Assembly (NCBI GenBank): GCA_036365515.1
Contig: CM070873.1
Location: 222,134,876 to 222,198,875, forward strand
DNA length: 64,000 nt
Reading direction: 5' to 3'
From: Torymus aiolomorphi
Lineage: Eukaryota > Arthropoda > Insecta > Hymenoptera > Torymidae
The position numbers and the translations under genes were made by a program. Of the stretch, positions 49,222 to 60,249 are shown piece by piece. Each line of letters begins with the position of its first letter. Within the stretch, counting starts at the first letter, position 1. Under the pieces are notes generated by a model that was given only the letters and a program-made list of their open reading frames with translations, was not told the origin of the DNA and searched no databases.

Positions 49222-49312
49222 CAGATATATTATATCAGCGCTTTTTTAGCTTTTGCAATCTACTTTTATAATCTTTTTGGCTCGTTTTCGTATCATAAAT
49301 ACTTGCAATGTA

Positions 49313-49591
49313 CACTCAGAAAACGATCTTCCTGTATCAACGAGAATAGAATAAAATAGAAAAAAAAAACATTTTGCCTGTCGGAAGAGAATTTCCGCTA
49401 AAATAGGGCCAAGAAGATATCTTTCTATGGAACATATTATCTTACAACAGGAAGTCAAGCTTCCTGTAGCGAGATGATGATTTTTCGTGCAGGAGGAAAT
49501 TTTTTCGCGTAAGAGGAATCCTTTTTTGTCGCACGAAGATTTTCTGGGGGAGGAATTTTATTTCCAAAGAGGCGAATCGTTTTTCTGAGTG
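49313..49591. mobile_element. TA-flanked MITE, copy 2
   Basis: Same termini as copy 1 (CACTCAGAAAACGAT...ATCGTTTTTCTGAGTG), flanked by TA at 49311-49312 and 49592-49593. Contains an A-rich insertion (about 49348-49378) absent from copy 1. Same orientation as copy 1. Confidence 0.8.
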
Positions 49592-49731
49592 TAACAGTCA
49601 CTAGAAGAGACATAATTTTTTAACAAAATAGAGGATATTTGAGATTAGATTGACCATATCTGAAGAAATGAGAACTAATTACTGGTACTGGGCGTCATTT
49701 TAATTTCCCAAAGGTTATGCACTCGCCTTGT

Positions 49732-49886
49732 AAGTCGACGTTTGGAGTCGTTTATTCAACTCCTTTTTAAGAAAAAAGGTGGTCAACTTGTAAAGATATG
49801 TCAATTTATTGATCGGCCCGTCAATTTACAAGCTGACCACCTTTTTTTTGAAAAGGCGCCAAATAAACGACTCGAAAAGTCGACTT
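49732..49886. repeat. 155-bp hairpin element
   Basis: AAGTCGAC...GAGTCGTTTATT...AAAAAAGGTGGTCAACTTGTAAA pairs with TTTACAAGCTGACCACCTTTTTTTT...AATAAACGACTC...GTCGACTT, with short mismatched stretches. Small non-autonomous foldback element is likely; no clear target duplication. Confidence 0.8.
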
Positions 49887-49889
49887 AAT

Positions 49890-50450
49890 TCAAATATGGT
49901 TATTTATTTATTGGACAGCAGGATTATTTCCTTCCCCATCCTTAATCTATATTCAGTTGTCATCCGCTTCATTTCTATTCATCAATTGAATAATAATTAC
50001 TTGTGATCGTAATATTCTTAATAGTATGTAGTAATATCCTAGAATGTACTAAATTCAAAAATATATTTATGCAGAAGCCCTGGGAAACTGAATTTTACTG
50101 TTGACTGATAAACGAAAAAGTTGATTTAATAATTTTGTTGCATTAATAATAAAATAAAAATAATTATTTATTTTCTTTTTTCTTGGGGATATAAGGAATT
50201 GAAACGTGTTAATGAGGAAGTGAGGATGTTTCTAGATGTATCAGAACGATTATGTAATCTAATATCAGCATCATTATTATTAAAGCAGATAATGAAACAC
50301 ATAATCTTGCGTAAATAATACTTCAACTATACCTTTGAAAAATAGGATAAAAGTCAAAGAAGCAAGAATTCTGTTGAAATCAACAGGCGATGTTTTCTTT
50401 TTATGTTTTATATATTTTACTGCAGCCTAAAATTCTCTTTATATGTCTTA
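49890..50450. other. AT-rich spacer
   Basis: AT-rich. The frame at 49809-50006 begins inside the hairpin and is not a credible gene. Confidence 0.4.
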
Positions 50451-50454
50451 TGTA

Positions 50455-50697
50455 ACTCTGCATTGCTGTGGTAATGAAGCTTTGGATGCGATGGATCCAC
50501 CCTCACAATTAGTAATTCGCCAGCAAATGGGATCTACAGTTTTAGGAGGTTTCCGAACTACCAGAGTGAAAATGACGAATTTCGAAAAACTCGGTACAGA
50601 GGTGCTATAGGGTCAATCGCCGAGGCAGGGATTCGGTCACGGGTCTGTTTGGGTAGTCGAAAGTCCGAGGCTTTAGACGATTGAGCTACCGTGGCTC
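50455..50697 (-). mobile_element. tRNA-derived SINE
   Basis: On the minus strand, a tRNA-like head starts near 50695. Its A-box-like TAGCTCAATCGTCTAAAG is at 50688-50671, and its B-box-like GACCGAATCCC is at 50638-50628, with the usual spacing. The acceptor stem does not close (GCCACGG has no partner after the B box) and the anticodon stem is poor, so it is not a working tRNA gene. An unrelated body of about 170 bp follows downstream, as in SINEs. The family is not identified and the 3' end is approximate. Confidence 0.55.
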
Positions 50698-50699
50698 TG

Positions 50700-51750
50700 C
50701 GATACTGCTATTGCAATTTTTCACGCAAGTTCCATAAGTCTGAGACTCTTAGAAAACAGCCATTTTTCAGTTAAACTATCTTAATGAATTTCATTAAAAC
50801 ATTTTATTATTCTTTATAGAGAAAGAATAATCTTTCAAAAGATATTTATTTCAGGTAAAAATATAAAACATGGATTTAATGGAAAATTCAACTAATAAAA
50901 TAAAAAGTGTTCATTTGTCCAAATAGAAATTCTTTTATTTTCATTATACCTCTATAATTTTAAAAGTTATGAAGTTGGAACACCTGCTCATTCAGTTGCT
51001 TGTGTTAAAGAGTTGAAATTCTGTTGAACTGACAGCAATTCTGTCGATGAAACTAAATGAATTTCTATAATTAAACTGATAGTAATTATGTTGATCCAAC
51101 TAAATTTGTTTTAATGCACTGAGAGAATTTTCCCTGAAAAATCGATTAATAAAGAGATCAACACGATAAATCTCGATTTGAACGTAACGCGTTTATTCGT
51201 TGGTTATATTCAGTAAAGTGCAGAACTCGCAGGATCATGTACCCGCAAAAATCCGTTAGTAACACCACCGTAATTGCCTACAATCCACGTTTTTGTCTTT
51301 CTTAAATAAAAAAAAAAATGACGAGCAATGAAAATAGTCAGCCACCCTGTAAAAAATGTTTCTAGATCTTGAATGATGATTTTCATTGCAATTCAATGAT
51401 ATTAATAAAATACATAACATAAAATGACAATAATATCCTTATGCACCACAAAATATTAAAAATGTAAGAAGGTAGTTCATTTGTAATTTGTCAATCATAG
51501 TAAAGAATCTAATTGAGAATGATAGGAAAAGCGAGATTAATTTTGGCATATGACAACTCACAGAAATACTATTTAACGCATTCAATTTATGAAATTGTTC
51601 ATTTTAAAAAGAAATGTAAATCAATAAGAAATAAGCTAACGAATAATAAAGTAGGACAAAATAAGACATTTCACGCTGGGAAAGGGTCTCTTTCACCCTT
51701 CTACAAATCGAATGAGATCAAGTCAAAACAAACTGAAAAGTTATTGACTT
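50700..51750. other. AT-rich spacer
   Basis: AT-rich; no gene recognised. The frame 51513-51896 plus crosses into the next island without coding character. Confidence 0.4.
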
Positions 51751-52700
51751 ACCGTGCGGGTGCTCACTCTCTGTCAATAAATCCACCGCGCGCATACACA
51801 CGCGCAGTCGGGGGAAAATCCGGCGGTTATGTAGTACCACCCCGCAAATCATCGTCATCCAAAAGCAATAGAAATTTTCGACGAAAGAGAGCGTGAAAAG
51901 GGGCAAAAGAAGGGGGAACGTTCCGCGCGCGACCCCGCGCGACCCTCCCCTAAATCCACGTCTCGTCGCGAATGGGATTCGGAAATCGACGATAAAACTG
52001 ATGTAAACAGCCACTTTCCCTTCACGCGCGCACGCGCTCGCTCGCTCGCTCCACCTCCCCGCGCGCGTCCCCGGAGGCTCGGAAACCGAACGGGACGCGC
52101 GAGGGGGTCCCCGGCATAATCTGCCCTTTGTCGCACCCAGGCATTTTCGAGTGCGCCACTTTGTCTCTCTTTCTCTCGCTTATGCATGCGTATGCGCTCA
52201 CTCAAAATCGTTTTCTGCAGTGCAGCCCGCGTGCAGCAGCAAGAGCCTGCAGGAGGAGACTAGAGCCGGGAGAGAGAGAGAGAGAGAGAGAAAACGAAGG
52301 GGAGAACGCCGCGCATAGCAGAGAACGCGGGGGCAAAAGCCATAAACAGCTTGTTGCTTCCGCGGAACTGCCGGCGAGCAGCGGCTCTCCCTCGCGCGCT
52401 CCTCCCTTGCGTCTTCGTCTCTGCCCTGTTGTGTGCGTGTGTAGGTGTAGCCCGCAGCCGTGCGCGGATATGCCTTCTATTGCATTCTTATCCCTGTTTC
52501 CTCTGTGTATTATACGCTACTTTTGACCCCTCACCCTCGTCGTTGCCGACATCTCCTGCTTCTTCTTCGAGTCGCTGCGGCGAGTCGAGCGCACTGATTC
52601 TAGTGCACTCGGGGACAATGGGGGAACGGAGGGAGCGAGATATCCTTCGAGGACTTTTGTGGAACCAAAAAGGCCCTTTCAACCACTTTTCATTTTTTAA
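51750..52700. other. GC-rich island 24
   Basis: First GC-rich island after the mobile-element cluster, apart from the foldback element itself. It has CGCGCG runs (51786-51803, 52026-52036, 52059-52066), GCTC tandem near 52035-52050, and a GA repeat (52271-52291). Frames 52128-52526 and 52351-52704 plus are low complexity. Confidence 0.5.
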
Positions 52701-53040
52701 GTGACGTATTTTCAGATCCTGGCGAATAGAATTTTGACTTTGCTTTTTCGACAGTCTATTATTATGTTTTGCTTTAATGAGTAAAAGTTATAACAAGCGT
52801 TATGCATATTTTTACCTAATAAAATATTTGCAACATGCTTATATAATGAAATTTTAAAAAAATGGTACGACAGCAAATTTCTTTGAAAAAGCGGGACTTC
52901 AATAATTATTTCAAGAAAAAGTAACGAGCACAAGTGTATACGCTGACAATTATTATTGTTTGCTGGTATTACATAAATATTATTTCCGATGAAGTTTCGA
53001 TAATAGTTGATCTTTAGCAACGAATTTAATTGGTAGCGCT
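52700..53040. other. AT-rich spacer
   Basis: AT-rich, nothing recognised. Confidence 0.4.
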
Positions 53041-54230
53041 GGTTGATGCTAAAGCAAGTGCTCGATGTTAAACCAGCTAAGCCACTGGCTGCGCGCGACC
53101 ATTCGTTTTGGCAAAAGCTCGAAACTCGAACTCACCAAGTATACGTCCGATAACAAGACGTCGAGATTAGGAGATCAGCTAAAGGCGTCTTAATTGGAAC
53201 TAATCCGCGCAAAACCTTGAGACACTCGTAAAGACCATTCTAATCGCTATACCAAAGACGTCATTACAATATCGTTAGAAGAAAAACGGGATTTAATAAA
53301 AACGTTATGCCTCCTTACGTAAAAACGTTCTAAGCGAGAATATGTCTATTCTACCTCAATAGTGTTACGTTTGTACTTGTACAGACATCAGTTAGGCAAT
53401 TCTAATTTATTTTAAAGTCGCATTATACATATTTTACATTAAAAAAATTAACTTTTACAAGTAATAGGCACCTCGTTCAAAATCAATTAAACTAAATTTG
53501 AAATTTTCATGTCAATTTCCATAAATCCTGAATTTCAAATCAGGCCAGTTTTACTTGGTGAAACTTGACGATGAGCTGAACGTCACGCAAATTCTGTATA
53601 TCCTTAATGTCCTGCGCATCCATACAATACCGCGCAGTTAAATGTAACTAGGCATACAAGTAGAAAGGATGTCGAAGACGTTTGTGCACGCTCACTTGCA
53701 TGCCACCGAGCGCGGAGTAGTTCTCTGGCAGCTAACACGTAAGGGGGAAGAGGGAGGGGGGACGAGCGAGGATAATTATTGAAAATATGTCGCGGTGCCA
53801 GGTACACGTTCGCGGGACAGAAGACAATAGTTGCCAAGAGTGCGCGTCGGCTCTCTGTGCACGCCTGGTAACACCTGTCATTAGCAGTCGTTATTAACGC
53901 GCCGTTACTCGGCTCATGCATCGCGCGCGACTCGCCTGGGTAAAAAATGTATTATATATAGAGCGCTAGGAGGAAGAAGTGCTCGGTGATCTCGATCGGC
54001 TGCTCTCCTCGGGAGTAAAACACGCATAATAGAGTCAACGGTGAGAAGAGAGAGAGCGAGAGGTGGGTATAGATCTCGTGCTCTTAGCGCCGGGAGAGGA
54101 TGTAAAAAGTAATGTAACGCGGAAGAACTTCAAAGGCACAGCAGCCACCGCTATAGGATGGCTACTTCGCGAAGCTGTAAACGCTGACGGATGATCGCTG
54201 GCACGGTTTTTTAGCGCCAAGTCTACAAAG
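53040..54230. other. Mixed island 25
   Basis: Moderately GC-rich patches at 53040-53350 and 53600-54220 separated by AT-rich DNA. No credible exon. The minus frame 53604-53921 (105 codons) has no recognised domain. Confidence 0.4.
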
Positions 54231-54870
54231 GTCGTATGGTTATACTGCTTTTTGCGATAATACGATCTGACATAATTAGGATAACCAATATTCCAGCGAT
54301 AAGAATGGTCTTTTCGTATAAATATGTTGAACTAAAAGAAAATGATTCCAGAAACTTGAGAATGTTTCAATATTATTTAATGATCTATTCTCGTGAGACC
54401 GCGTCTTTCCCATATGACATCGCAAAGTATGACATGTATAAGTAACGTATAGTGCAACTCCGGGTACAATGCTAGAATATCTGAATTACAAACCAATGGT
54501 TATCAAGTCAAATCCCAAGTCACTACTTTTTACATACTCCCATACTGTATTACAAAAACTTTTTAGAGAATTTCTGGTAGGACACGAATTTTTTGTACAA
54601 TTTTTGGGATATAAAAAACTGAATTTTTTTAATTATGTAAAAACTTCTTTCTTGCGAAAAATGTTTGCATCATACAATGCAAACATGAAGTGTATCGAGA
54701 AATCGCAAGTCAATAGAATTGAGATTTGAGCGTGAAAGGAGCTCGAACTGATGAAATTCTCCGGCAGATACTAAGTATCGAATAACCTATTACGCCTAAT
54801 GAAAGAAATCCGAGACAATGCACAGCCGTCATTCTCACAATTAATTAGTAATCCCGTGCGCGTCAGCATC
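54230..54870. other. AT-rich spacer with two tandem open frames
   Basis: Two plus-strand frames, 54236-54445 (69 codons) and 54469-54729 (86 codons), follow each other in AT-rich DNA. Their products are hydrophobic and Tyr/Phe/Lys-rich without recognisable domains. Chance frames are the simpler reading. Confidence 0.3.
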
Positions 54871-56640
54871 AGGGCATATTTCCGTGTATATATATAACGC
54901 GAGGGCGGCATTCCCGCGAGGTGAGGGGCCGCATGCAGCACAGCATAGCAGCAGCGGTTGCATGAGATGGATAGAGAGAATCGCGCGCTCGCCCGCGAGT
55001 GCATGGATAGGTAGCCGGATAGAAAACGCAATCCGAGAGGGATAGAGACCGAGAGAGAGAGGGACTCGACCTTCTCGCTCTCGCGAGCCGTCCGTATTCT
55101 AAGATGAATCCTGGCATCCGGTACCTCGAGATTGGATCGAAATCGCCGAAATTCGCGCCCGCGCTCTGGATTATCAGAAGGCATGTAGCCGGCCGCAGGC
55201 CCGACCGCGTGCGCTGGAAAGGAACCGAGGGAGAGACTCGTCCCTCTCTCCCTCTTCTCCTCCTCGGACCCCGCTGAAGATGCAAAGAGAGAACGAAGGA
55301 CTCGGCGAGAAGGACGAAGGATGCGCGGGGAGAGAGAGAGGAAAGCCAACGGTAGTGCGCACGGAGGCGGAGGAGATGGACGCGGCCAAAGGAGCTCTAA
55401 GGAGAGAGAGAACTATGCGTGTACACTATACACATCTATATACGTGTGTGTGCCGCACAGGGTAGTGTGTTCAGCTCGCGAGGGGTTGCAGCAGCGCTTG
55501 GCTGTGGCGGCGGCGGTGGCGGCGGAGGAGGCAAGGGTTCTGAGATACTAACCCTTGGCCAAGCCGCACCCCGAGGTCCAGAATAATCTACAATCCATAT
55601 CAGTCTTAGGTAGTAGTCCTGCCGCGCGGGCGCGCGAGCGCGCGCACATCACCCTCCGCCCGCTCTCTCTCGCCTCCCTTACAAGCACCTTTAGCAATGT
55701 TCTCGCTTCGTCTTGTTTTCTCCCTTCTCTCTCGCTCGCCTCTATCTCGCCGGGGCAGCGCGCGGACGGAGGAGCAAACCCCCGTGTAATCTCTCTCTGT
55801 CTCCGCTCTCACCTCGCCCTCTCTCTCTCTCTCTCGCTCTCCGCGCGTCTTAGCCGCAAGCCAAGGCAACGCGCCGGGGCGAGCGAGGGTGAGAGAGAAA
55901 GAGGAGCGACGGACCAGCGCTCGCTAGTCAATACCCCACACGTTCCGTCCTTTATATATACGCGCAAGGCTCTCTCCTTCTGACTTCCTTACACTGCGGC
56001 GGCCAGCCACCAGCAGTTCTCTCTCTCTCTCTCTCTCCTTCTCTCTACACTCGCCCCCTGTATACAGCCGTGTGTGTATATACGTGGAGCGCGCGTGCAC
56101 ACGTATATACAGCAGGGCCGATTCTCGAGAGCAACTCTGCATATATATACGTGTACGTCTACATGCGCGCGGGCAGCGTCGCTAACGACGAGAGAACGGA
56201 ACTATATACCGCAACGTCTCGGGCAATAAGTTCGGCCGAGCGACGGATCGGTCGAGCCAGCTTCCTCTCCCTGCCTCTTCCCCCGACGTTCATCGGTCAG
56301 CCCCTCTATGTGTGTGTGTGTGTGTGTGCGGCTCGCTCTCCCCGTCTGTCTTTGCACAGCCGAGGAAACGATAAGGAGGAGGATCCCCCGCGGATCTCCC
56401 TGAGCAGAGTCTTGCTATTATTCCGCGCGTCTATATATATACGTATCTCGTCGATGATATAGATTGGATTTCAGGGGGATTTTATGACGGACGGAATCGC
56501 GGCCGGGCGGCCGCAGCTCAAAGGCGGCAGCCAAAGAGAGCCGATGCCGCGCTCGCTGGTAATGCGCCTGTAATTGAGCTTGCGGTTGCCCGCCGCTTAT
56601 ATATATACCTTATAGGTGTGTATGAGAAAAACGGACGGTT
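54870..56640. other. GC-rich island 26
   Basis: Long island with GA/CT repeats (for example 55322-55336, 55816-55834, 56018-56037), GGC repeats (55504-55530), CGCGCG near 55625-55645, a TG repeat (about 56309-56328), and several TATATATA steps. Frames on both strands up to 192 codons are low complexity. No coding exon supported. Confidence 0.5.
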
Positions 56641-57087
56641 TTGGCCATTCTCGCAGACTGAAAGCACGATTTCAGAATGCTTGAGCTATCAGCGGATGGC
56701 GAATGGTAGACGAGATGTATTTGTTTTATGGATAAACTTCTGTTTATATAACCTGACGAATACCTTTTCAAGTGTTAATTTTAGATGAGAAAATCAATAA
56801 AGAAAGAGTTATAAATGAAAAGTATTTATTCGGTATCAAATATGTAACACTTACATAATGTACAAATTTTAAAAATCGAAAACAGTAAAATAAATTTGAT
56901 TACTGTTTTAATTCACTATTTTACAAGACAATTTCAAAGCTAAGCATACGTTTTATACAGGTGTGTAACTGTAAATAAACTCTAACCGAGAGTATTTGAC
57001 TGGATTATTTTATACAAATTTTGCATTTTCCAAATAACAACACATTTGTTGTAGTGGATAGAACAAGTTCATTTTTGTTATACTCCT
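56640..57087. other. AT-rich spacer
   Basis: AT-rich, nothing recognised. Confidence 0.4.
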
Positions 57088-57298
57088 CATACTCTCTAAA
57101 AATGAATATGTAATAAGCCATCCATTGGTGCGAATAAGTGAAAAAATTGACTAATTCTTTAGTGAATATTCACTTATTGAAGAAGTGGAATAAAATGTTT
57201 ACTGCTTAATAAGACGATATCCATTAAGGAATTAGTCAATTTGTTCACTTATTAGCACCAGTGAAGGACTTTTCACATATTTATTTTTAGAGAATATG
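57088..57298. mobile_element. 211-bp TA-flanked foldback MITE
   Basis: The left arm CATACTCTCTAAAAATGAATATG...ATTGGTGCGAATAAGTGAAAAAATTGACTAATTC pairs with the right arm GGAATTAGTCAATTTGTTCACTTATTAGCACCAGT...CATATTTATTTTTAGAGAATATG. TA lies at both borders if the inverted repeat starts at CTCTCTAAAAAT. No coding capacity. It fits a Tc1/mariner-type MITE but is a different family from the pair at 47-49 kb. Confidence 0.75.
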
Positions 57299-57299
57299 T

Positions 57300-58360
57300 T
57301 CCATAATCCATCGGAATACTCCATGTACGCTATAATGTATCACTTGTGATATTCGTTACTAGAATTAAAGATATTTTAGTTACGGCAAAAGTACAGAAGA
57401 GATAGAAATTCTTTGAATAAATAAGGCATTTTATCAAATGAACATTCAACATTCTGCACTCCACTCCTCAAACTATTGCTATACTATCGCTAAGCGGAAA
57501 TTGGAAGTATAAATATATATGGATTTCTTAATAAATGAACGGCCAAGGTGTACATTTGAGCGGATGAAGAGAGGCATGTAAGATGATTCTATATTGAGTA
57601 TAACATGACCTAATGCAGGACAAAAATAAGCGCGGTAACTCGTTGGTCGAATAATTTACATTTGACTGAGTTTAATGCAATTAAAGGTAATATGTTGGAT
57701 GCATCCAATGTCTGCCCCGTGACTAAGCTACGCGATTCTTCACTTATTAGATTACCGTTTCATTCAAGGTATTCCAATATGAAGAAGTTATGTCATGTTA
57801 TTTTGCGAGAATTAACGAAATATAATTATTTTTGATAGAAATGACACTTTTCCTCTAATAATATGATTTGTATATGTGCTAAAGTTTTTTATTTTAAATT
57901 AGTAAAGTTTTTTGTGTTACTTTACACGAATGTAAATTCGGATGTTCTTATTTAATCTGATATCATAATTAAGCAATGTAGTTTACTGTCAACGGAAATG
58001 AACCAGACTGCGCTAATATTTTTAATGACATTTGAAGAAATTAGTGATATTTTATAGTTATATGTGTGGGAACAATGGATTTATATTTTTCTAAGCTAAT
58101 TTTCGCTAACAAAAGATATAATAGTGCATTATTATGTTATGAATAACCGTAAATAATAATTATTCCTGTACGATTTTTACATAAAATATGAGCTATAATG
58201 ATATTACGGCAAAAGTGTGAATTGCAAATTAGTTTTCATTGAAAACATTGTGGAATTCCATCAATAAGTAATAAATTCAATCAAATTTCTACTGCCAATC
58301 AAAGCGTTGCTGTTGTATTACATTTTTAAATCTGCAGAAAATCGTTTCCACTTCTGTTCA
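57300..58360. other. AT-rich spacer
   Basis: AT-rich, no gene or element recognised. Confidence 0.4.
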
Positions 58361-58367
58361 TTCACAG

Positions 58368-58587
58368 AACCAACGGCAGCTGACAACTTTTGTCAATGAA
58401 GATTTCGAATCTAAATATTTGGACGAGGTGCAGGATCGTTTTGAGGACACGTAAGAATAACTCACACCAATAGTCGACAGGAAAAGAGGAATCGAATTAC
58501 CTAAGATAATCGAAGGACCGACGGTGCAGCCGTACATTATAGAAAAGCTACCGCCTCTTAAAGACGTTAAGAGAGAATGTGGCGAAG
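58368..58587 (+). CDS. Possible two-exon coding segment with a 30-nt GT-AG gap, or gene fragment
   Basis: A pyrimidine-rich acceptor ending TTCATTCACAG precedes 58368. From 58368 to 58450 one frame is open (beginning NQRQLTTFVNEDFESKYLD), then GTAAGAAT starts at 58451. In the same frame the DNA reads through two stops (58451-58459 region) into a second open stretch from 58481 to 58587 (KRGIELPKIIEGPTVQPYII and on), ending at a donor-like GGTATGA. Removing 58451-58480, a GT...AG stretch of exactly 30 nt, restores one open frame. Codon use is mixed and local GC is higher than the surroundings. Insect introns of 30 nt would be exceptionally short, so a decayed gene fragment with two stops is at least as likely. 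Family not recognised. Confidence 0.3.
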
Positions 58588-58689
58588 GTATGACAAGGAT
58601 CACCACTCCAGTGGTATTTATTATGACATGATTTTCTGGTACAGTTATTTTGGGGCTTTCATTCATTCAACTCTGCAAATGAGATTTCT

Positions 58690-59230
58690 TTAAGACACGA
58701 TCAACCTGTCAGAATCTCATTCACTTTTCAAATTTTAAACATCCTTTTTACAAAATCTCCCAATCTTAATATACATTGTGTGATAAATTTATTTTTTATG
58801 GAATGAGATTTGTTGAAAATTAAAGTAATATTATTAAAATACAGTTTATTGAAGTAAATATTATTATGATAATAAATCACTTTTAAGTAAATGCTTATAT
58901 AGATTAATAAGCAATAATTATCAATAAGAATTTTTAAAAAATCACAAGTTATGTTTATTATAATTTAAAAAAATGAATTATAGTTAAACTGTAGTATTTT
59001 ATTTAATGGCGTTCAGTGCAAATATAGTCAATACTTTTATATTAGTTCATGCGTAAAGTTAAATTACAGATTTTAAATTATTTACTAATTTAGTGAAATA
59101 AAAAATATCTTAGAAACGTTTGTTCTGAGAGTATCTTACTCCATAAGACTTTTTAAGTTACAAAATTATGCACAAAAGTACAATATATATATACAGTAAA
59201 AATTGTACTTCACGCACAAACTATAAAAAA
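58690..59230. other. AT-rich spacer
   Basis: AT-rich, nothing recognised. Confidence 0.4.
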
Positions 59231-59238
59231 ATTATTTT

Positions 59239-59487
59239 TCAACTCAATTCGTTCTCATGCTCGTTTTCAGTACACGAAATGCCCAGTTCACACATTTTGA
59301 CAAGAACCGTGTGCATTAAATCGCTTCGCTCTTCGTTTTTCAATAGTATTTTGTGTACGGGGTGTACGAATGCAAGTTGATTGAAAAAGTGAATTGCCAG
59401 AGGACGGTCGAGGTTCCGAAGGCAAGAAGCAGTGGATGAAACCCCCACGAAAGGGTCGGATGGGCGGAGGCACCCCCCCACACACAA
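59239..59487 (-). other. Moderate-GC patch with an 82-codon minus-strand frame
   Basis: A patch of about 260 bp with higher GC than its AT-rich surroundings is open in all three minus-strand frames over part of its length. The longest ATG-to-stop reading has a mixed amino-acid composition and an acidic end. No domain recognised. It may be a fragment of an exon or of a mobile element. Confidence 0.15.
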
Positions 59488-59529
59488 GATAATATTGAAA
59501 AACGAAGTGATTTACTTCCCACACTACTT

Positions 59530-59930
59530 CGCAGGGTTACCTACTTATCAAAATGCGTGAATTGGGCACTTTGATTCTTCTCTATATCTCACACTTGTAT
59601 CGTAATGTACTATTTGTTTTAATCTTATAAAAGTTTCTCTCACTTTCCGATTACATTTTGATCTTCAAAGTCGTTCAAAAAATCATAGCATTAACCTCTT
59701 TTACTTTAATTTATTGAAGAGTTTTTTTTTTAATTTAATCATCATTATATAAAGCTATAATTAATTAGTTTCATCATTTTGCAGAAACCTGAATCTGAAT
59801 AAACGGCGGCACCTAGAAAAACATGTCTAAATAAATAAACATCGAAGGGTGATTAGATATTGATAGTTTGTCACGGAATAATCAGTGTAATTAGGAAACA
59901 GGTGTACTCAATGACAGGTGGATGAAGCGC
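59530..59930. other. AT-rich spacer
   Basis: AT-rich, nothing recognised. Confidence 0.4.
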
Positions 59931-60240
59931 AAGTAACCGGTGACGTTTCTCCGATGACGAGGCGTGCGCGTCTCCGACTCTCCCGGCATTATTCATAGAT
60001 TTTATCTCCGCCGTGTATATTAGCGCTCTTGCGCGGAGAGGCGAGGATCTTCTGCGCAGCCCGCTAACTCGCGCACTCGGAGAGAGATTTTACACGCGTG
60101 AGCGGCTCGCCCGTGTTGGGAAAATCCGCGCGTGCGCGCCCCGTCTCGTGGCCAGGGACGCTGCTTTTCCCGGAAGCAATGTGCTCATTTTACGATATTA
60201 CCTGACCCTGTGTACATAAGCATCTTACACGGCCGAGGAA
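59930..60240. other. Short GC-rich island 27
   Basis: CpG-rich block of about 300 bp with a 68-codon frame (60013-60219 plus) lacking recognisable features. Confidence 0.45.
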
Positions 60241-60249
60241 AGTAGATTA

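Noticed and set aside
50625..50697. Functional tRNA gene on the minus strand
   Set aside because: A and B boxes are present but the acceptor and anticodon stems do not pair, and a SINE-like body follows.
53040..53090. tRNA-like word TGGTAGCGCTGGTTGATGC
   Set aside because: No B box at the right distance and no cloverleaf pairing.
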